This document shows positions 1 through 6,253 of a stretch of DNA of 38,252 bases, one piece after another. The number at the start of each line of letters is the position of its first letter. Position 1 is the stretch's first letter. Both the position numbers and the translations under genes were made by a program. Source of the DNA: Candidatus Omnitrophota bacterium (lineage in GTDB: Bacteria; Omnitrophota; Gorgyraeia; Duberdicusellales; 4484-171); the NCBI GenBank assembly GCA_028692655.1, contig JAQUWY010000010.1:15036-53287 (forward strand), written 5' to 3'. Under the pieces are notes generated by a model that was not told where the DNA came from, did no database searches, and saw only the letters and a program-made list of their open reading frames with translations.

Positions 1-226
1 CGGTTTTTCGTTGTTCCCCGTCTCGTTCTTTCTCTAGCAAGCCGCAAATTATTGTTAATGAACTTTTGCCGCACAATATAGCAATGTGCCGAGGAAGGGT
101 TAACAACGCTTCGCTGAAAGCGAAGATCGGTTTTTCGTTGTTCCCCGTCTCGTTCTTTCTCTAGCAAGCCGCAAATTATTGTTAATGAACTTTTGCCGCA
201 CAATATAGCAATGTGCCGAGGAAGGG
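1..226. repeat. Exact 99-bp direct repeat (1-99 and 128-226) with 127-bp period
   Basis: Bases 1-99 and 128-226 are identical and diverge at the next base (t100 versus a227). The last 13 bases of each copy (87-99 and 214-226) are the 3' end of tRNA-Phe, so the repeat duplicates the tRNA tail plus 86 bases of its downstream flank. A 28-base linker (100-127) holds a small hairpin. No open reading frame of note is visible in 1-213. Either this is a real tandem duplication at a tRNA 3' end, the usual target of tyrosine integrases, or a contig-end assembly effect: the match begins at base 1 and is 99 bases long, a common assembler k-mer size. Confidence 0.95.
109..125. other. 7-bp stem hairpin in the linker between repeat copies
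   Basis: The sequence cttcgct-gaa-agcgaag forms a perfect 7-bp stem with a 3-base loop. On the plus strand a T-rich tract follows about 5 bases later, so a weak terminator is possible. On the minus strand, the direction of tRNA-Phe transcription, no T-tract follows. The function is unknown. Confidence 0.5.
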
Positions 227-286
227 AATTGAACCCCTGACGCAGGGATTTTCAGTCCCTCGCTCTACCATCTGAGCTACCTCGGC
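214..286 (-). tRNA. tRNA-Phe (GAA anticodon)
   Basis: The reverse complement folds as a full cloverleaf. The 7-bp acceptor stem is GCCGAGG/CCTCGGC with discriminator A. It has a D-arm, a 5-bp anticodon stem AGGGA/TCCCT around the loop CTGAAAA (anticodon GAA), and a T-arm with the TTCAATT loop. The 3' CCA is not encoded (ACA follows the acceptor stem), so it must be added by CCA-adding enzyme. Two sigma70-type promoters lie upstream. The 3' terminal 13 bases are duplicated at 87-99. Confidence 0.97.
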
Positions 287-299
287 GACATATTTAATC

Positions 300-327
300 T
301 TTATATCAAAAAAGCTTTATTTATCAA
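300..327 (-). promoter_or_regulatory. Promoter P2 of tRNA-Phe
   Basis: On the minus strand a -35 box TTGATA (322-327) and a -10 box TATAAA (300-305) are separated by 16 bp. Predicted transcription would start about 7 bases before the mature tRNA 5' end at 286. Confidence 0.6.
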
Positions 328-358
328 GCAAAATACAATACATTAAAATTGAAGGATA

Positions 359-386
359 ATTATACCAGTTTTTTGGCGGGCTGCAA
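359..386 (-). promoter_or_regulatory. Promoter P1 of tRNA-Phe (extended -10)
   Basis: On the minus strand TTGCAG (381-386) and TATAAT (359-364) are separated by 16 bp, with a TGG extended -10 element. It would add a second, longer precursor for tRNA-Phe. It lies just downstream of the receiver-protein stop codon at 412. Confidence 0.55.
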
Positions 387-411
387 TAAGAGATTTTGGA
401 CGCCAAAAATA

Positions 412-783
412 TTAAAGGCACCTTTCAATAAACTCAATAAGCTCACTAACCGTAAATGGTTTCATTAAGTATTCAACTGCTCCGGAACCCTTAGCCCGGG
501 CGACAAAAGACTCATCCCTCAATGCCGTAAGCATGATGACAGGAATATTTTTTACAGGTGAACCATCGGCTTTTAGTGTATTCAAAATTTCAAAACCGTC
601 TTTGCCAGGCAACTTGATATCTAATAATATCAAGTCTGGCCTATGCTCTAAAACCAGTTTCAGGCCTTCTTCGCCGCTTCCAGCAGTAATAACCTGGTAT
701 TCATCGGTCAACTCCAGGTTAGCCTTCACAAAAAAAACCATATCCTGCTCATCATCGATTATTAGAATTTTCTTTTTCCCCAT
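412..783 (-). CDS. Single-domain response regulator (CheY-like receiver)
   Basis: This 123-residue protein is only a receiver domain. The acidic pocket is D10/D11, the phospho-acceptor is D55 (LILLDIKLP), the switch Thr is T86 and the conserved Lys is K108 (YLMKP). There is no output domain, so it should act by protein-protein contact or as a phosphorelay intermediate after phosphorylation by a histidine kinase. No kinase is encoded in the window, so it is an orphan here. The start is ATG at 783. The upstream gene (TPR protein) ends 70 bp away on the same strand, so they could be co-transcribed. The target cannot be told from the sequence. The annotation as a receiver is secure; the pathway is unknown. 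Confidence 0.93.
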   Translation of the reverse strand: MGKKKILIIDDEQDMVFFVKANLELTDEYQVITAGSGEEGLKLVLEHRPDLILLDIKLPGKDGFEILNTLKADGSPVKNIPVIMLTALRDESFVARAKGSGAVEYLMKPFTVSELIEFIERCL

Positions 784-853
784 ATTTGGAATCTTTCTCC
801 TTTACTAAAAACGGATTTTATATTCTTACGGTTTGTTCCGGATAAACTCCATA

Positions 854-1681
854 TTACATATTGCCAAGAACTTCTTGAACCTTGTTTAACCCTTGACTGT
901 CGCCCTTTTCCTCATAAAGCTCTCTGGCTTTTTGCAGAGAAATAGCTGCCTGCTGAAACTGCCCTATCTGATAATACGCTATACCCAGATTATAATAGAC
1001 ATCGGGGTTTCCTTCATCCAATTCAATGAACTTCTTATAACTTTCTATCGCTTCCGGATATTGCTGCGAAAACATATATGTGGCACCTAAATTGTTATAT
1101 GAACTTGAAAATTCCGGATCTATAAACAAGGCTTTTTGATAATAAGATATAGCTTTTTGAAATTGTTTCATAAAAGAATAGGCAACTCCGATATTATCAT
1201 ATGCCTGAGCATAATCGGAATTAAACTCTAAAGCCTTTTCAAAATGCTTTATGGCTTCTTCATAACGGCCCAGCTGTATATAACAAAACCCTATGCTGTT
1301 ATATGCTTCAAAAAAATCTGGCTTCAAACCTAAAGCTTTTTTAAACTCCTCTATTGCCATATCAAACTTACCATTTTCAGCGTATTTTTCGGCAATAGCA
1401 TAATGAGAAGCCTCTTCACTTAAGCCGGATTCTTCTAAAGGCTCATTCTTAAGAGGTTCTTGCCCATCTTCGGAAACAGCTTCACCATCTATACTTTCTA
1501 TATCTTCAAAATAATAAGTCAGAACTGCCGGGCCTATATCTACCTTGAAGGCCGATGCGCCACGTTCAATTATACTGCCCTGGATAATTTTGCCTGATTT
1601 TAGAACGATGGTTTCGGCTTTGACAAAGCACGCAGAAGCAAGATTGATAATAATAAAAGCAGTAAATAAAATTTTATGCAT
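854..1681 (-). CDS. Exported TPR-repeat protein
   Basis: With the ATG at 1681 the protein is 275 residues long and begins with a typical signal peptide (MHK, a hydrophobic core, likely cleavage after VKA). Earlier in-frame starts exist at 1702 (ATG) and 1711 (TTG), but neither has a better ribosome site. A short beta-rich N-terminal module (residues about 24-70) precedes about five consecutive tetratricopeptide repeats (residues about 90-260) with the canonical A-x-Y-N-x-G and A-x-x-x-Y/F-x-K-A-L patterns. TPRs are protein-interaction scaffolds, so this is probably a periplasmic adaptor. The next gene upstream ends within about 30 bp, so the two are probably one operon. The partner is unknown. 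Confidence 0.88.
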   Translation of the reverse strand: MHKILFTAFIIINLASACFVKAETIVLKSGKIIQGSIIERGASAFKVDIGPAVLTYYFEDIESIDGEAVSEDGQEPLKNEPLEESGLSEEASHYAIAEKYAENGKFDMAIEEFKKALGLKPDFFEAYNSIGFCYIQLGRYEEAIKHFEKALEFNSDYAQAYDNIGVAYSFMKQFQKAISYYQKALFIDPEFSSSYNNLGATYMFSQQYPEAIESYKKFIELDEGNPDVYYNLGIAYYQIGQFQQAAISLQKARELYEEKGDSQGLNKVQEVLGNM

Positions 1682-1707
1682 TTTTAATGTTTCCGGCAGC
1701 ATTACTT

Positions 1708-2163
1708 TCAATCAGGAGCCGCGGCCTCATTAAGAAAGTTCTTACTTTTACGCATAAGATACTTAAACCTCTCCTGATCAGCCGAGGACAGCCTTTGGAT
1801 ACCTTTATAATTAAGGCTGCGGATATTTTGGATTTCTTCTTCATCTAACTTTTGGTAAGAACTATACACAAACCTTTTCTGCAGATCGGATAAAGCCTTT
1901 CTTTCCTCATCGCTAAGCATACTGATCCCTTTAAGAATAAGATTGTTCAGTTCTACCGCTTCGCTCCTGGAGAGATTTTCCGCCAAGGCTTTATCAACAT
2001 GGTCCTGGCGTTTTTGGAACTCCTGCTTTTTAATATTTGTGTAATGAGTTTTTTTCAAAAGGACTGCTATCAAAACTAAAACCGCCAAGCCGATTAGAAT
2101 ATAATTAAATGAAGCTATTGATTTTTTGAACAATTTCAGAGGAGTTTTTTTAAACCTGAGCAT
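1708..2163 (-). CDS. Single-pass membrane protein, helical, unknown function
   Basis: This 151-residue protein has a basic N-terminus (residues 1-18), one transmembrane helix (about 20-37) and a charged, mostly helical tail that should face the periplasm. The tail contains two related segments with the pattern S-x-x-[ED]-x-E-R-[KF]-x-x-L (about residues 83-95 and 127-138), so it may have an internal duplication. I recognise no named family. It overlaps the furthest-upstream possible start of the TPR gene, which suggests co-translation and a shared envelope role. Confidence 0.7.
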   Translation of the reverse strand: MLRFKKTPLKLFKKSIASFNYILIGLAVLVLIAVLLKKTHYTNIKKQEFQKRQDHVDKALAENLSRSEAVELNNLILKGISMLSDEERKALSDLQKRFVYSSYQKLDEEEIQNIRSLNYKGIQRLSSADQERFKYLMRKSKNFLNEAAAPD

Positions 2164-2289
2164 CAGCGGCCCTCATAAAAGAATATTTTCGCTAAAATTT
2201 TCCGGGTGAGAAAAAACTCTAAAAACAAACAACAGCTCTTATAATTACCGCAGCTTCCAGACAGTACCCTGCCGCAACGGCAACGGCTT

Positions 2290-2646
2290 CTATTGTTCAG
2301 CTTGCGAATCATTGCTGTCGCTATCGACAACTGCCTCTTCTGAAAAAATAAACTCTGGCTCGACTAGCGGTTTATAAGAAGGCACTGGGAAAGTAACGAT
2401 ATCATAAGCCCCGTAAATAGTCCTGCCCATAGCGCATGCAATACCTTTGGTGAGCCCCCAGAAAAATCCGGCAACCGGGCCGGCTTCCTTGTCTACCTTT
2501 CCCATTTGAAGAAAAACTTCCATCCACCCAAGAGAGATATTGGAAGCTCCTCTGCCTAATTTGCGTAAAGCATTATAATCTTGCGCCGGTAAACTTAAAC
2601 AGCACAACTGCATTGCCAGTAATAGAAAACATATTTTTTTAACCAT
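2290..2646 (-). CDS. TIGR04073-type exosortase-associated exported protein
   Basis: This 118-residue precursor has a signal peptide (cleavage likely after LPAQ, about residue 21). The body matches what I know of the TIGR04073 family: an early R-K-L-G-R-G-x-x-N segment, then G-W-x-E, a Gly-rich stretch (GPVAGFFWGLTKGI), and the strongly conserved end Y-D-x-V-T-F-P-x-P followed by E-P-E-F-x-F. In family knowledge this protein co-occurs with exosortase/PEP-CTERM-type protein-sorting systems, and its molecular role is unknown. No exosortase is in the window. A strong promoter (2668-2696) and an AAGGAGGT ribosome site sit directly upstream, so it is its own transcription unit. The acidic Ser/Asp-rich tail is variable. 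Confidence 0.82.
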   Translation of the reverse strand: MVKKICFLLLAMQLCCLSLPAQDYNALRKLGRGASNISLGWMEVFLQMGKVDKEAGPVAGFFWGLTKGIACAMGRTIYGAYDIVTFPVPSYKPLVEPEFIFSEEAVVDSDSNDSQAEQ

Positions 2647-2667
2647 TCGTACCTCCTTATTAAGAAA

Positions 2668-2696
2668 ATTATAGCAAAGAATAAAACAATTAGCAA
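2668..2696 (-). promoter_or_regulatory. Promoter of the TIGR04073-type gene
   Basis: On the minus strand TTGCTA (2691-2696) and a perfect TATAAT (2668-2673) are separated by 17 bp. The predicted start leaves a short leader that contains the AAGGAGGT Shine-Dalgarno just before the ATG at 2646. Confidence 0.65.
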
Positions 2697-2765
2697 AACA
2701 TAAATATAGCTTCGAATAGCCTTTTCGGAAAACTACTCTGTTTTATGGGAAAAAATCTCCAAAAA

Positions 2766-3233
2766 TCACCCTTCGGTTTCTTTTCCGATTAAAAAAGGCA
2801 GAGCCAATATTGAAAGAGCAGAAATCCTTATAACCATAAATACTTTTTCTATGCTTTTCATAAACACAGGCCCGCTAAACCCCAAAGGCAAACCCTGTTT
2901 AAAAATGAGCAGTGAAAAAAATAAAATAAATATCCATATAGAAAATAACAGGTAAGTAGCCCCTATCCTCGGTTTATACTTTAAAGTCATTATCATAATT
3001 GCCGATAAAAAGTATATCGTCCCGATAAACAGAAATAAAAGCGAAAACTCAGGCACAGATGCCACGTCAATAAGAAAAAACTCTGCCGCGCTTGATATAT
3101 CCCGCAAATATTTTCCCATATCAAGTGCTTGAGGAAAGAAAAAACAGGCATTTATCCAAAGGCCGTAAATCAATAATAGGAGTCCTATGAGTATCCGAAA
3201 TATTTTAATAAGAATAGTTCCTACACCGTGCAT
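2766..3233 (-). CDS. Four-helix membrane protein, unknown function
   Basis: This 155-residue protein has four predicted transmembrane segments (about residues 8-30, 58-83, 92-113 and 128-148) and no recognisable catalytic motif. It starts at ATG 3233 after a GGAGGC-like ribosome site. It has its own promoter at 3320-3347, divergent from the promoter in front of the PilZ gene. I do not recognise a family. Confidence 0.65.
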   Translation of the reverse strand: MHGVGTILIKIFRILIGLLLLIYGLWINACFFFPQALDMGKYLRDISSAAEFFLIDVASVPEFSLLFLFIGTIYFLSAIMIMTLKYKPRIGATYLLFSIWIFILFFSLLIFKQGLPLGFSGPVFMKSIEKVFMVIRISALSILALPFLIGKETEG

Positions 3234-3319
3234 ATTGCCTCCTTCTACTGAGTTTTGTATTTTTACCGTTTAAATTTTAGAGTTTCTTTTAAAAATTCAA
3301 GTCTAATAGCCTGCTTTAC

Positions 3320-3347
3320 ATTATACCACTTGAAAACAATGAGTAAA
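3320..3347 (-). promoter_or_regulatory. Promoter of the four-helix membrane protein gene
   Basis: On the minus strand TTTACT (3342-3347) and TATAAT (3320-3325) are separated by 16 bp, with a TGG extended -10. It is divergent from the plus-strand promoter at 3372-3399; their -35 boxes are 24 bp apart, so one regulator could affect both. Confidence 0.55.
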
Positions 3348-3371
3348 TTCGAAAAATCTTTGGGCTTTTTG

Positions 3372-3399
3372 TTGACAAAAGAGTATTCTCATTTATAAT
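3372..3399 (+). promoter_or_regulatory. Consensus sigma70 promoter upstream of the PilZ gene
   Basis: A perfect TTGACA (3372-3377) and a perfect TATAAT (3394-3399) are separated by 16 bp, the best match to consensus in the window. Transcription should begin near 3406, leaving an unusually long leader of about 140 nt before the PilZ start at 3547. The leader holds no clear ORF; it could be an untranslated regulatory region or the site of a small RNA. Confidence 0.7.
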
Positions 3400-3546
3400 G
3401 ATTCAGATTTATAAAATTTTCAAGAACATTATAGCATCCAAAGCAATATTGCCTCTATTTAAAACCAATAAACACTCTTGATAAAAACATTCTAGGTACG
3501 GTTTCTAAATTATTTTACTGTTGTGCCGGGCCAAGCAGGAAAAAAC

Positions 3547-4065
3547 ATGAAAAAACTCCTGGTTAAGATAGAATACGACAATCAAACAGCAAACTTTACA
3601 GCTTTCGATGTGCTCTGTGCTATGAAAAATCTATTTGGGATTAACACTGCGTTCAAAATAAAAGAAATATCTCCGGATAACGTTTTTTCAAATAAAATAT
3701 CTAGAGCCCGCGAAGAGTCTCCTTTAAAAATCCTTACCGATCAACGCCGAAAAAGCAGCAGGGCCGGTATTTCTTTCCCGGTAAAATGCGTTAATTTCTG
3801 CCAAAATGGGGGAAAATTCGACACCTTTAGCATCGACTTAAGCTTGGGAGGAATGAAGATAGCTTGCAGCAATTTTCTTGTCCCAAAGAACAAGGTAAGA
3901 ATAAATATTCATACAGGCGATGAAACATTGAAAATAGAATCACAAGTAATCTGGTGCATGAAAGAAACTGGTTCCAAAAACCACTATGCCGGATTGGAAT
4001 TCTTAGGCCTGGATGAAGAAAATAAGCTTACTTTGGAATATATGTTAAAACAAAGAGCCTTCTGA
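3547..4065 (+). CDS. PilZ-domain protein (c-di-GMP receptor)
   Basis: The chosen start is ATG 3547, which has AGGA six bases upstream; a GTG at 3523 is possible but has no ribosome site. The 172-residue protein has an N-terminal segment of about 65 residues of unknown fold, then a PilZ domain. The c-di-GMP-binding signature is present: RKSSR (R-x3-R) at about residues 71-75 and DLSLGG (D/N-x-S-x2-G) about 30 residues later. PilZ proteins bind cyclic-di-GMP and control motility, exopolysaccharide or secretion. No diguanylate cyclase is in the window. The gene converges with a receiver-protein gene (12-bp gap), so the two are neighbours but not an operon. Confidence 0.88.
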   Translation: MKKLLVKIEYDNQTANFTAFDVLCAMKNLFGINTAFKIKEISPDNVFSNKISRAREESPLKILTDQRRKSSRAGISFPVKCVNFCQNGGKFDTFSIDLSLGGMKIACSNFLVPKNKVRINIHTGDETLKIESQVIWCMKETGSKNHYAGLEFLGLDEENKLTLEYMLKQRAF

Positions 4066-4077
4066 ATTCTTTACAAT

Positions 4078-4461
4078 TCAATTATCTTCGCTTTGGTTTA
4101 ATGAAAACAGCATCCTTATCGCATTTAGAACATCTTTGATATTGACTGGCTTTATCAAGTAAGTATCGGCATCCAGTTTGTAGCTCTTCTGCATATCTTC
4201 CAAGTCTCCCTTGGCAGATACTATTATGGTAGGAATCGTAAGCTTAGCATCTTTTCTTAACCAGTTCAGGACTCCCCAACCATCCAGTTTAGGCATAAGT
4301 AAATCAAGTATAATAACATCTGGGTCTTCCTGCGAAATTTTACCCTTTGCTTCAAGTCCGTCCAGGGCACAAATAACTTCAAAACCTTCTCGCTTGAGGC
4401 CTTTTTCCAAAAAATCAACCACTTCCTGTTCGTCATCAACTATAAGTACTTTTTTAACCAT
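4078..4461 (-). CDS. Single-domain response regulator (CheY-like receiver)
   Basis: This 127-residue receiver domain has the acidic pair D9/D10, phospho-acceptor D53 (VIILDLLMPK), S82 at the switch position and K104 (YLIKP). It has no output domain and no kinase nearby. It is distinct from the receiver at 412-783. It lies 64 bp downstream of the 47-aa lipoprotein gene on the same strand, so it may belong to the transcript that begins at the promoter at 4978-5006. Confidence 0.93.
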   Translation of the reverse strand: MVKKVLIVDDEQEVVDFLEKGLKREGFEVICALDGLEAKGKISQEDPDVIILDLLMPKLDGWGVLNWLRKDAKLTIPTIIVSAKGDLEDMQKSYKLDADTYLIKPVNIKDVLNAIRMLFSLNQSEDN

Positions 4462-4525
4462 AATACCTCTTATTATTTCTTACCTGACTGCGGCTATTGA
4501 AAATCTAATGAATAAATAATATATT

Positions 4526-4669
4526 TTAATAAAAAGGCTCTTCCGTTACGTTTTCTTCATCCTGGCGTTCCATATCGCTTAAATTTTTCTCTTCCAAACA
4601 TTGCTGCCCGGTTTGAGCGCAACCGGCCAGAATTAAAACAAGAAAGAATGCACATATTATCTCTTTCAT
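4526..4669 (-). CDS. Small lipoprotein, 47 aa
   Basis: This ORF reads MKEIICAFFLVLILAGC at its start: a short signal peptide ending in a perfect lipobox LAGC (Cys17), so the mature part is about 31 residues, acidic, and lipid-anchored in the envelope. The ATG at 4669 follows an excellent ribosome site (TAAGGAGGTTT), which also overlaps the end of the upstream lipoprotein gene eight bases away. That arrangement argues that it is a real translated gene. The mature region (Gln/Glu-rich, ending EEPFY) matches nothing I know. Its position between a BamE-like lipoprotein and a receiver suggests an outer-membrane role, but that is inference. Confidence 0.78.
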   Translation of the reverse strand: MKEIICAFFLVLILAGCAQTGQQCLEEKNLSDMERQDEENVTEEPFY

Positions 4670-4677
4670 AAACCTCC

Positions 4678-4971
4678 TTATTCTTGCTCTATATATTCCT
4701 CAACTCTGACTTCCTTGACGATGCCTTTAACAAAATTAATTAGCACCCGTCCATTTTCATTAAAATCATAACTCCAAACTTCCCTTCTCTTATAGTTACT
4801 GACCTCGTGGGGATTTCCCAGAACACTGACAACCTCGCCCATAGAATCACCTCTATGGATATAGCCAAAAGGGGTCTTAAAATTAACTGCCTTTTCAGCA
4901 ATGCGATAATGATGACAGGCGTTTAACGCCAGAGTAAAAAAAATTAATACTAAATAATATTTGCAACGCAT
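4678..4971 (-). CDS. BamE/SmpA-like outer-membrane lipoprotein
   Basis: This 97-residue precursor has a lipobox LNAC (Cys19). The mature region has the order and spacing of the SmpA/OmlA (BamE) fold: G-D-S-M-x-E-V-V-x-x-L-G-N-P near residue 42, then W-S-Y-D-F and an ending beta-strand I-V-K-E-V-R-V. BamE proteins help the Bam complex insert outer-membrane beta-barrels, but the same fold also occurs in other small lipoproteins, so the Bam assignment is not certain. The start ATG lies only six bases after a TATAAT box and has no Shine-Dalgarno, so the transcript may be leaderless. Confidence 0.68.
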   Translation of the reverse strand: MRCKYYLVLIFFTLALNACHHYRIAEKAVNFKTPFGYIHRGDSMGEVVSVLGNPHEVSNYKRREVWSYDFNENGRVLINFVKGIVKEVRVEEYIEQE

Positions 4972-4977
4972 CGTTTT

Positions 4978-5006
4978 ATTATATCGCTATCAAGATTTCT
5001 TAACAA
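4978..5006 (-). promoter_or_regulatory. Promoter of the lipoprotein operon (leaderless type)
   Basis: On the minus strand TTGTTA (5001-5006) and TATAAT (4978-4983) are separated by 17 bp. Only six bases separate the -10 box from the ATG at 4971, so transcription would start on or next to the start codon. Confidence 0.65.
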
Positions 5007-5171
5007 TACAAATATTTCCCACGCATCAAACCGGATTCACTCCGCTCTTAGCTCTACCCTCACAGGCTGCACCACCTTAAACAAAAATTCCAAAGCGCCT
5101 TCATATCTTGGGCTCCTCCAGAAGAATGGCTATTTTAGGCCACTTGAAGGAAAAACCTGAGGCTAAATGGA

Positions 5172-5477
5172 TTAAATAAGATTAAATCCTTTATTTTCAA
5201 ATGAAAGTATTTCGGAAATCTCTTTTTTCCCTAGGTTGCCGCCGGTTTTAAGATAATCCTCTATGTAGTGACGGGGAATTATGCAATTAGGAGGAGAGAA
5301 AAAGCTTACAATGTACCAATCGTGTTTTTTCCGATAGACGATATTGCTAATTTTTCTTTTCAACTTTAGCTGGCTGATAATTTCTTCTATAACAACTTTC
5401 ACTTTATTTTCATTCTGTTCCTGGACGCTATCCGAAGAAAATAATTTTGTGAAAAAAATTTTTAATTTCTTAATCAT
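5172..5477 (-). CDS. Small soluble protein, unknown function
   Basis: This 101-residue protein has a basic amphipathic N-terminus (MIKKLKIFFTKLF), a charged helical region (about residues 20-45) and a C-terminal part with aromatic strands (HDWYIVSFFSPP). It may be membrane-associated through the N-terminal helix but has no clear transmembrane segment. Its ATG overlaps the end of the preceding membrane-protein gene by 8 bp, so it is translationally coupled in the small-protein operon 5172-6141. I recognise no family. Confidence 0.6.
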   Translation of the reverse strand: MIKKLKIFFTKLFSSDSVQEQNENKVKVVIEEIISQLKLKRKISNIVYRKKHDWYIVSFFSPPNCIIPRHYIEDYLKTGGNLGKKEISEILSFENKGFNLI

Positions 5478-5685
5478 GTTTGCGTTTTCCCCTTAAAAAA
5501 TACCAAGCTACTGATATTCCCAGCCCAAGGATAAAAGCCCTTAAAATAACCAGTACTTTATCTTTAAAAGAAATGGGTATGATCAAAAGCAACCCCAAAA
5601 TCAGACAAAACCCCAAAAGCGACATTCTGGGATATTTTTTAACAAATTTAAAGAAGGCTTGATCCGAAATTTCCATAAACTGCAA
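5470..5685 (-). CDS. Small two-helix membrane protein
   Basis: The 71-residue form begins at TTG 5685, nine bases after GAGG at the end of the upstream gene. An ATG at 5676 would give 68 residues but lies too far from that site, so I prefer TTG. There are two hydrophobic helices (about residues 22-38 and 45-63) with a short basic tail (RGKRKHD). The function is unknown. It overlaps the next gene by 8 bp. Confidence 0.6.
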   Translation of the reverse strand: MQFMEISDQAFFKFVKKYPRMSLLGFCLILGLLLIIPISFKDKVLVILRAFILGLGISVAWYFLRGKRKHD

Positions 5686-5689
5686 AAAC

Positions 5690-5956
5690 TTAAGCCTCTA
5701 ATCTTGGTTTTCTATAAATAACCACAAAAATCACGACTAAACTGAATAAACTTAAATTTGCAATATTAAAGACTTTCCAGACCGGCTCTTCGGAAGCAAA
5801 AGCAGAAGGCGCCATTAGAAGCAGGCAAATCCAGACTCCAAAAGCCCAAGCCAAGCTGATATCGCGAGAAGATTTTCTTCTGGCAATATGCACAATGAGC
5901 GGTATATTCCAAAGAGGAAGTATTACTGCTGCCAGTAGCGCTATATTTTGGGCCAT
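5690..5956 (-). CDS. Three-helix membrane protein, PQ-loop-like
   Basis: This 88-residue protein has three transmembrane helices (about 3-24, 34-52 and 64-82). The first helix and following loop (LWNIPLIVHIARRKS, then S-R-D-I-S-L-A-W) resemble half-transporter PQ-loop/SemiSWEET proteins, where a Pro in helix 1 and an I-S-L-x-W motif at helix 2 are typical. A homodimer would make a six-helix carrier. The classical PQ pair is not present, so this is a fold-level suggestion only. It sits between the 53-aa coiled-coil gene and the 71-aa membrane-protein gene in one operon. Confidence 0.5.
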   Translation of the reverse strand: MAQNIALLAAVILPLWNIPLIVHIARRKSSRDISLAWAFGVWICLLLMAPSAFASEEPVWKVFNIANLSLFSLVVIFVVIYRKPRLEA

Positions 5957-5979
5957 ATTTTTTTCTAAAATTAACGGAG

Positions 5980-6141
5980 TTAAGCTTTCTTTTTCAATAA
6001 AGCCGCTATATCGTCTAACTGCGATGATATTTTTCGCAGTAAGTTTGTTTGCTCACGCAAGGAAGCTTCCTGTTTAGCTTGCATTTCTTTCGCCTGGCCG
6101 GCTACTTTTGACAAATCTCCTAATTTGCTAAAATCGAACAT
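5980..6141 (-). CDS. 53-aa coiled-coil protein
   Basis: This ORF starts at ATG 6141 after a strong ribosome site (TAAGGAGGTGGC) and ends TAA at 5980. The product begins MFDFSKLGDLSKVAGQAKEM and is highly charged and helical throughout, with a leucine-rich heptad pattern in the second half (L-L-R-K-I-S-x-Q-L-D-D-I-A-A-L-L). The N-terminus is reminiscent of the YbaB/EbfC nucleoid-protein start, but the protein is half that length, so the resemblance is weak. The first gene of a four-gene run of small proteins, it may form oligomers. The reality of the ORF is well supported by the ribosome site; its function is unknown. Confidence 0.65.
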   Translation of the reverse strand: MFDFSKLGDLSKVAGQAKEMQAKQEASLREQTNLLRKISSQLDDIAALLKKKA

Positions 6142-6253
6142 GCCACCTCCTTAAAAAAATACCTGCCCGGCAGTTCAATGCCAGATAGATTAACTCTGAG
6201 CAGGGCTATATTTTCTACGCTCAAAGTGCGCTTCTTGTACGCCGTCGAATGTA

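Noticed and set aside
412-4461. A complete two-component or c-di-GMP signalling system built from the two receivers and the PilZ protein
   Set aside because: No histidine kinase, diguanylate cyclase or phosphodiesterase is encoded in the window, and the PilZ gene converges with one receiver gene, so there is no operon evidence.
5060-5104. 14-codon ORF (minus) with two Trp codons after GGAGGAG, resembling a trp leader peptide
   Set aside because: No terminator/antiterminator hairpins follow and the downstream gene is a lipoprotein, not a tryptophan gene. The Trp codons are seven apart, not tandem. Probably chance.
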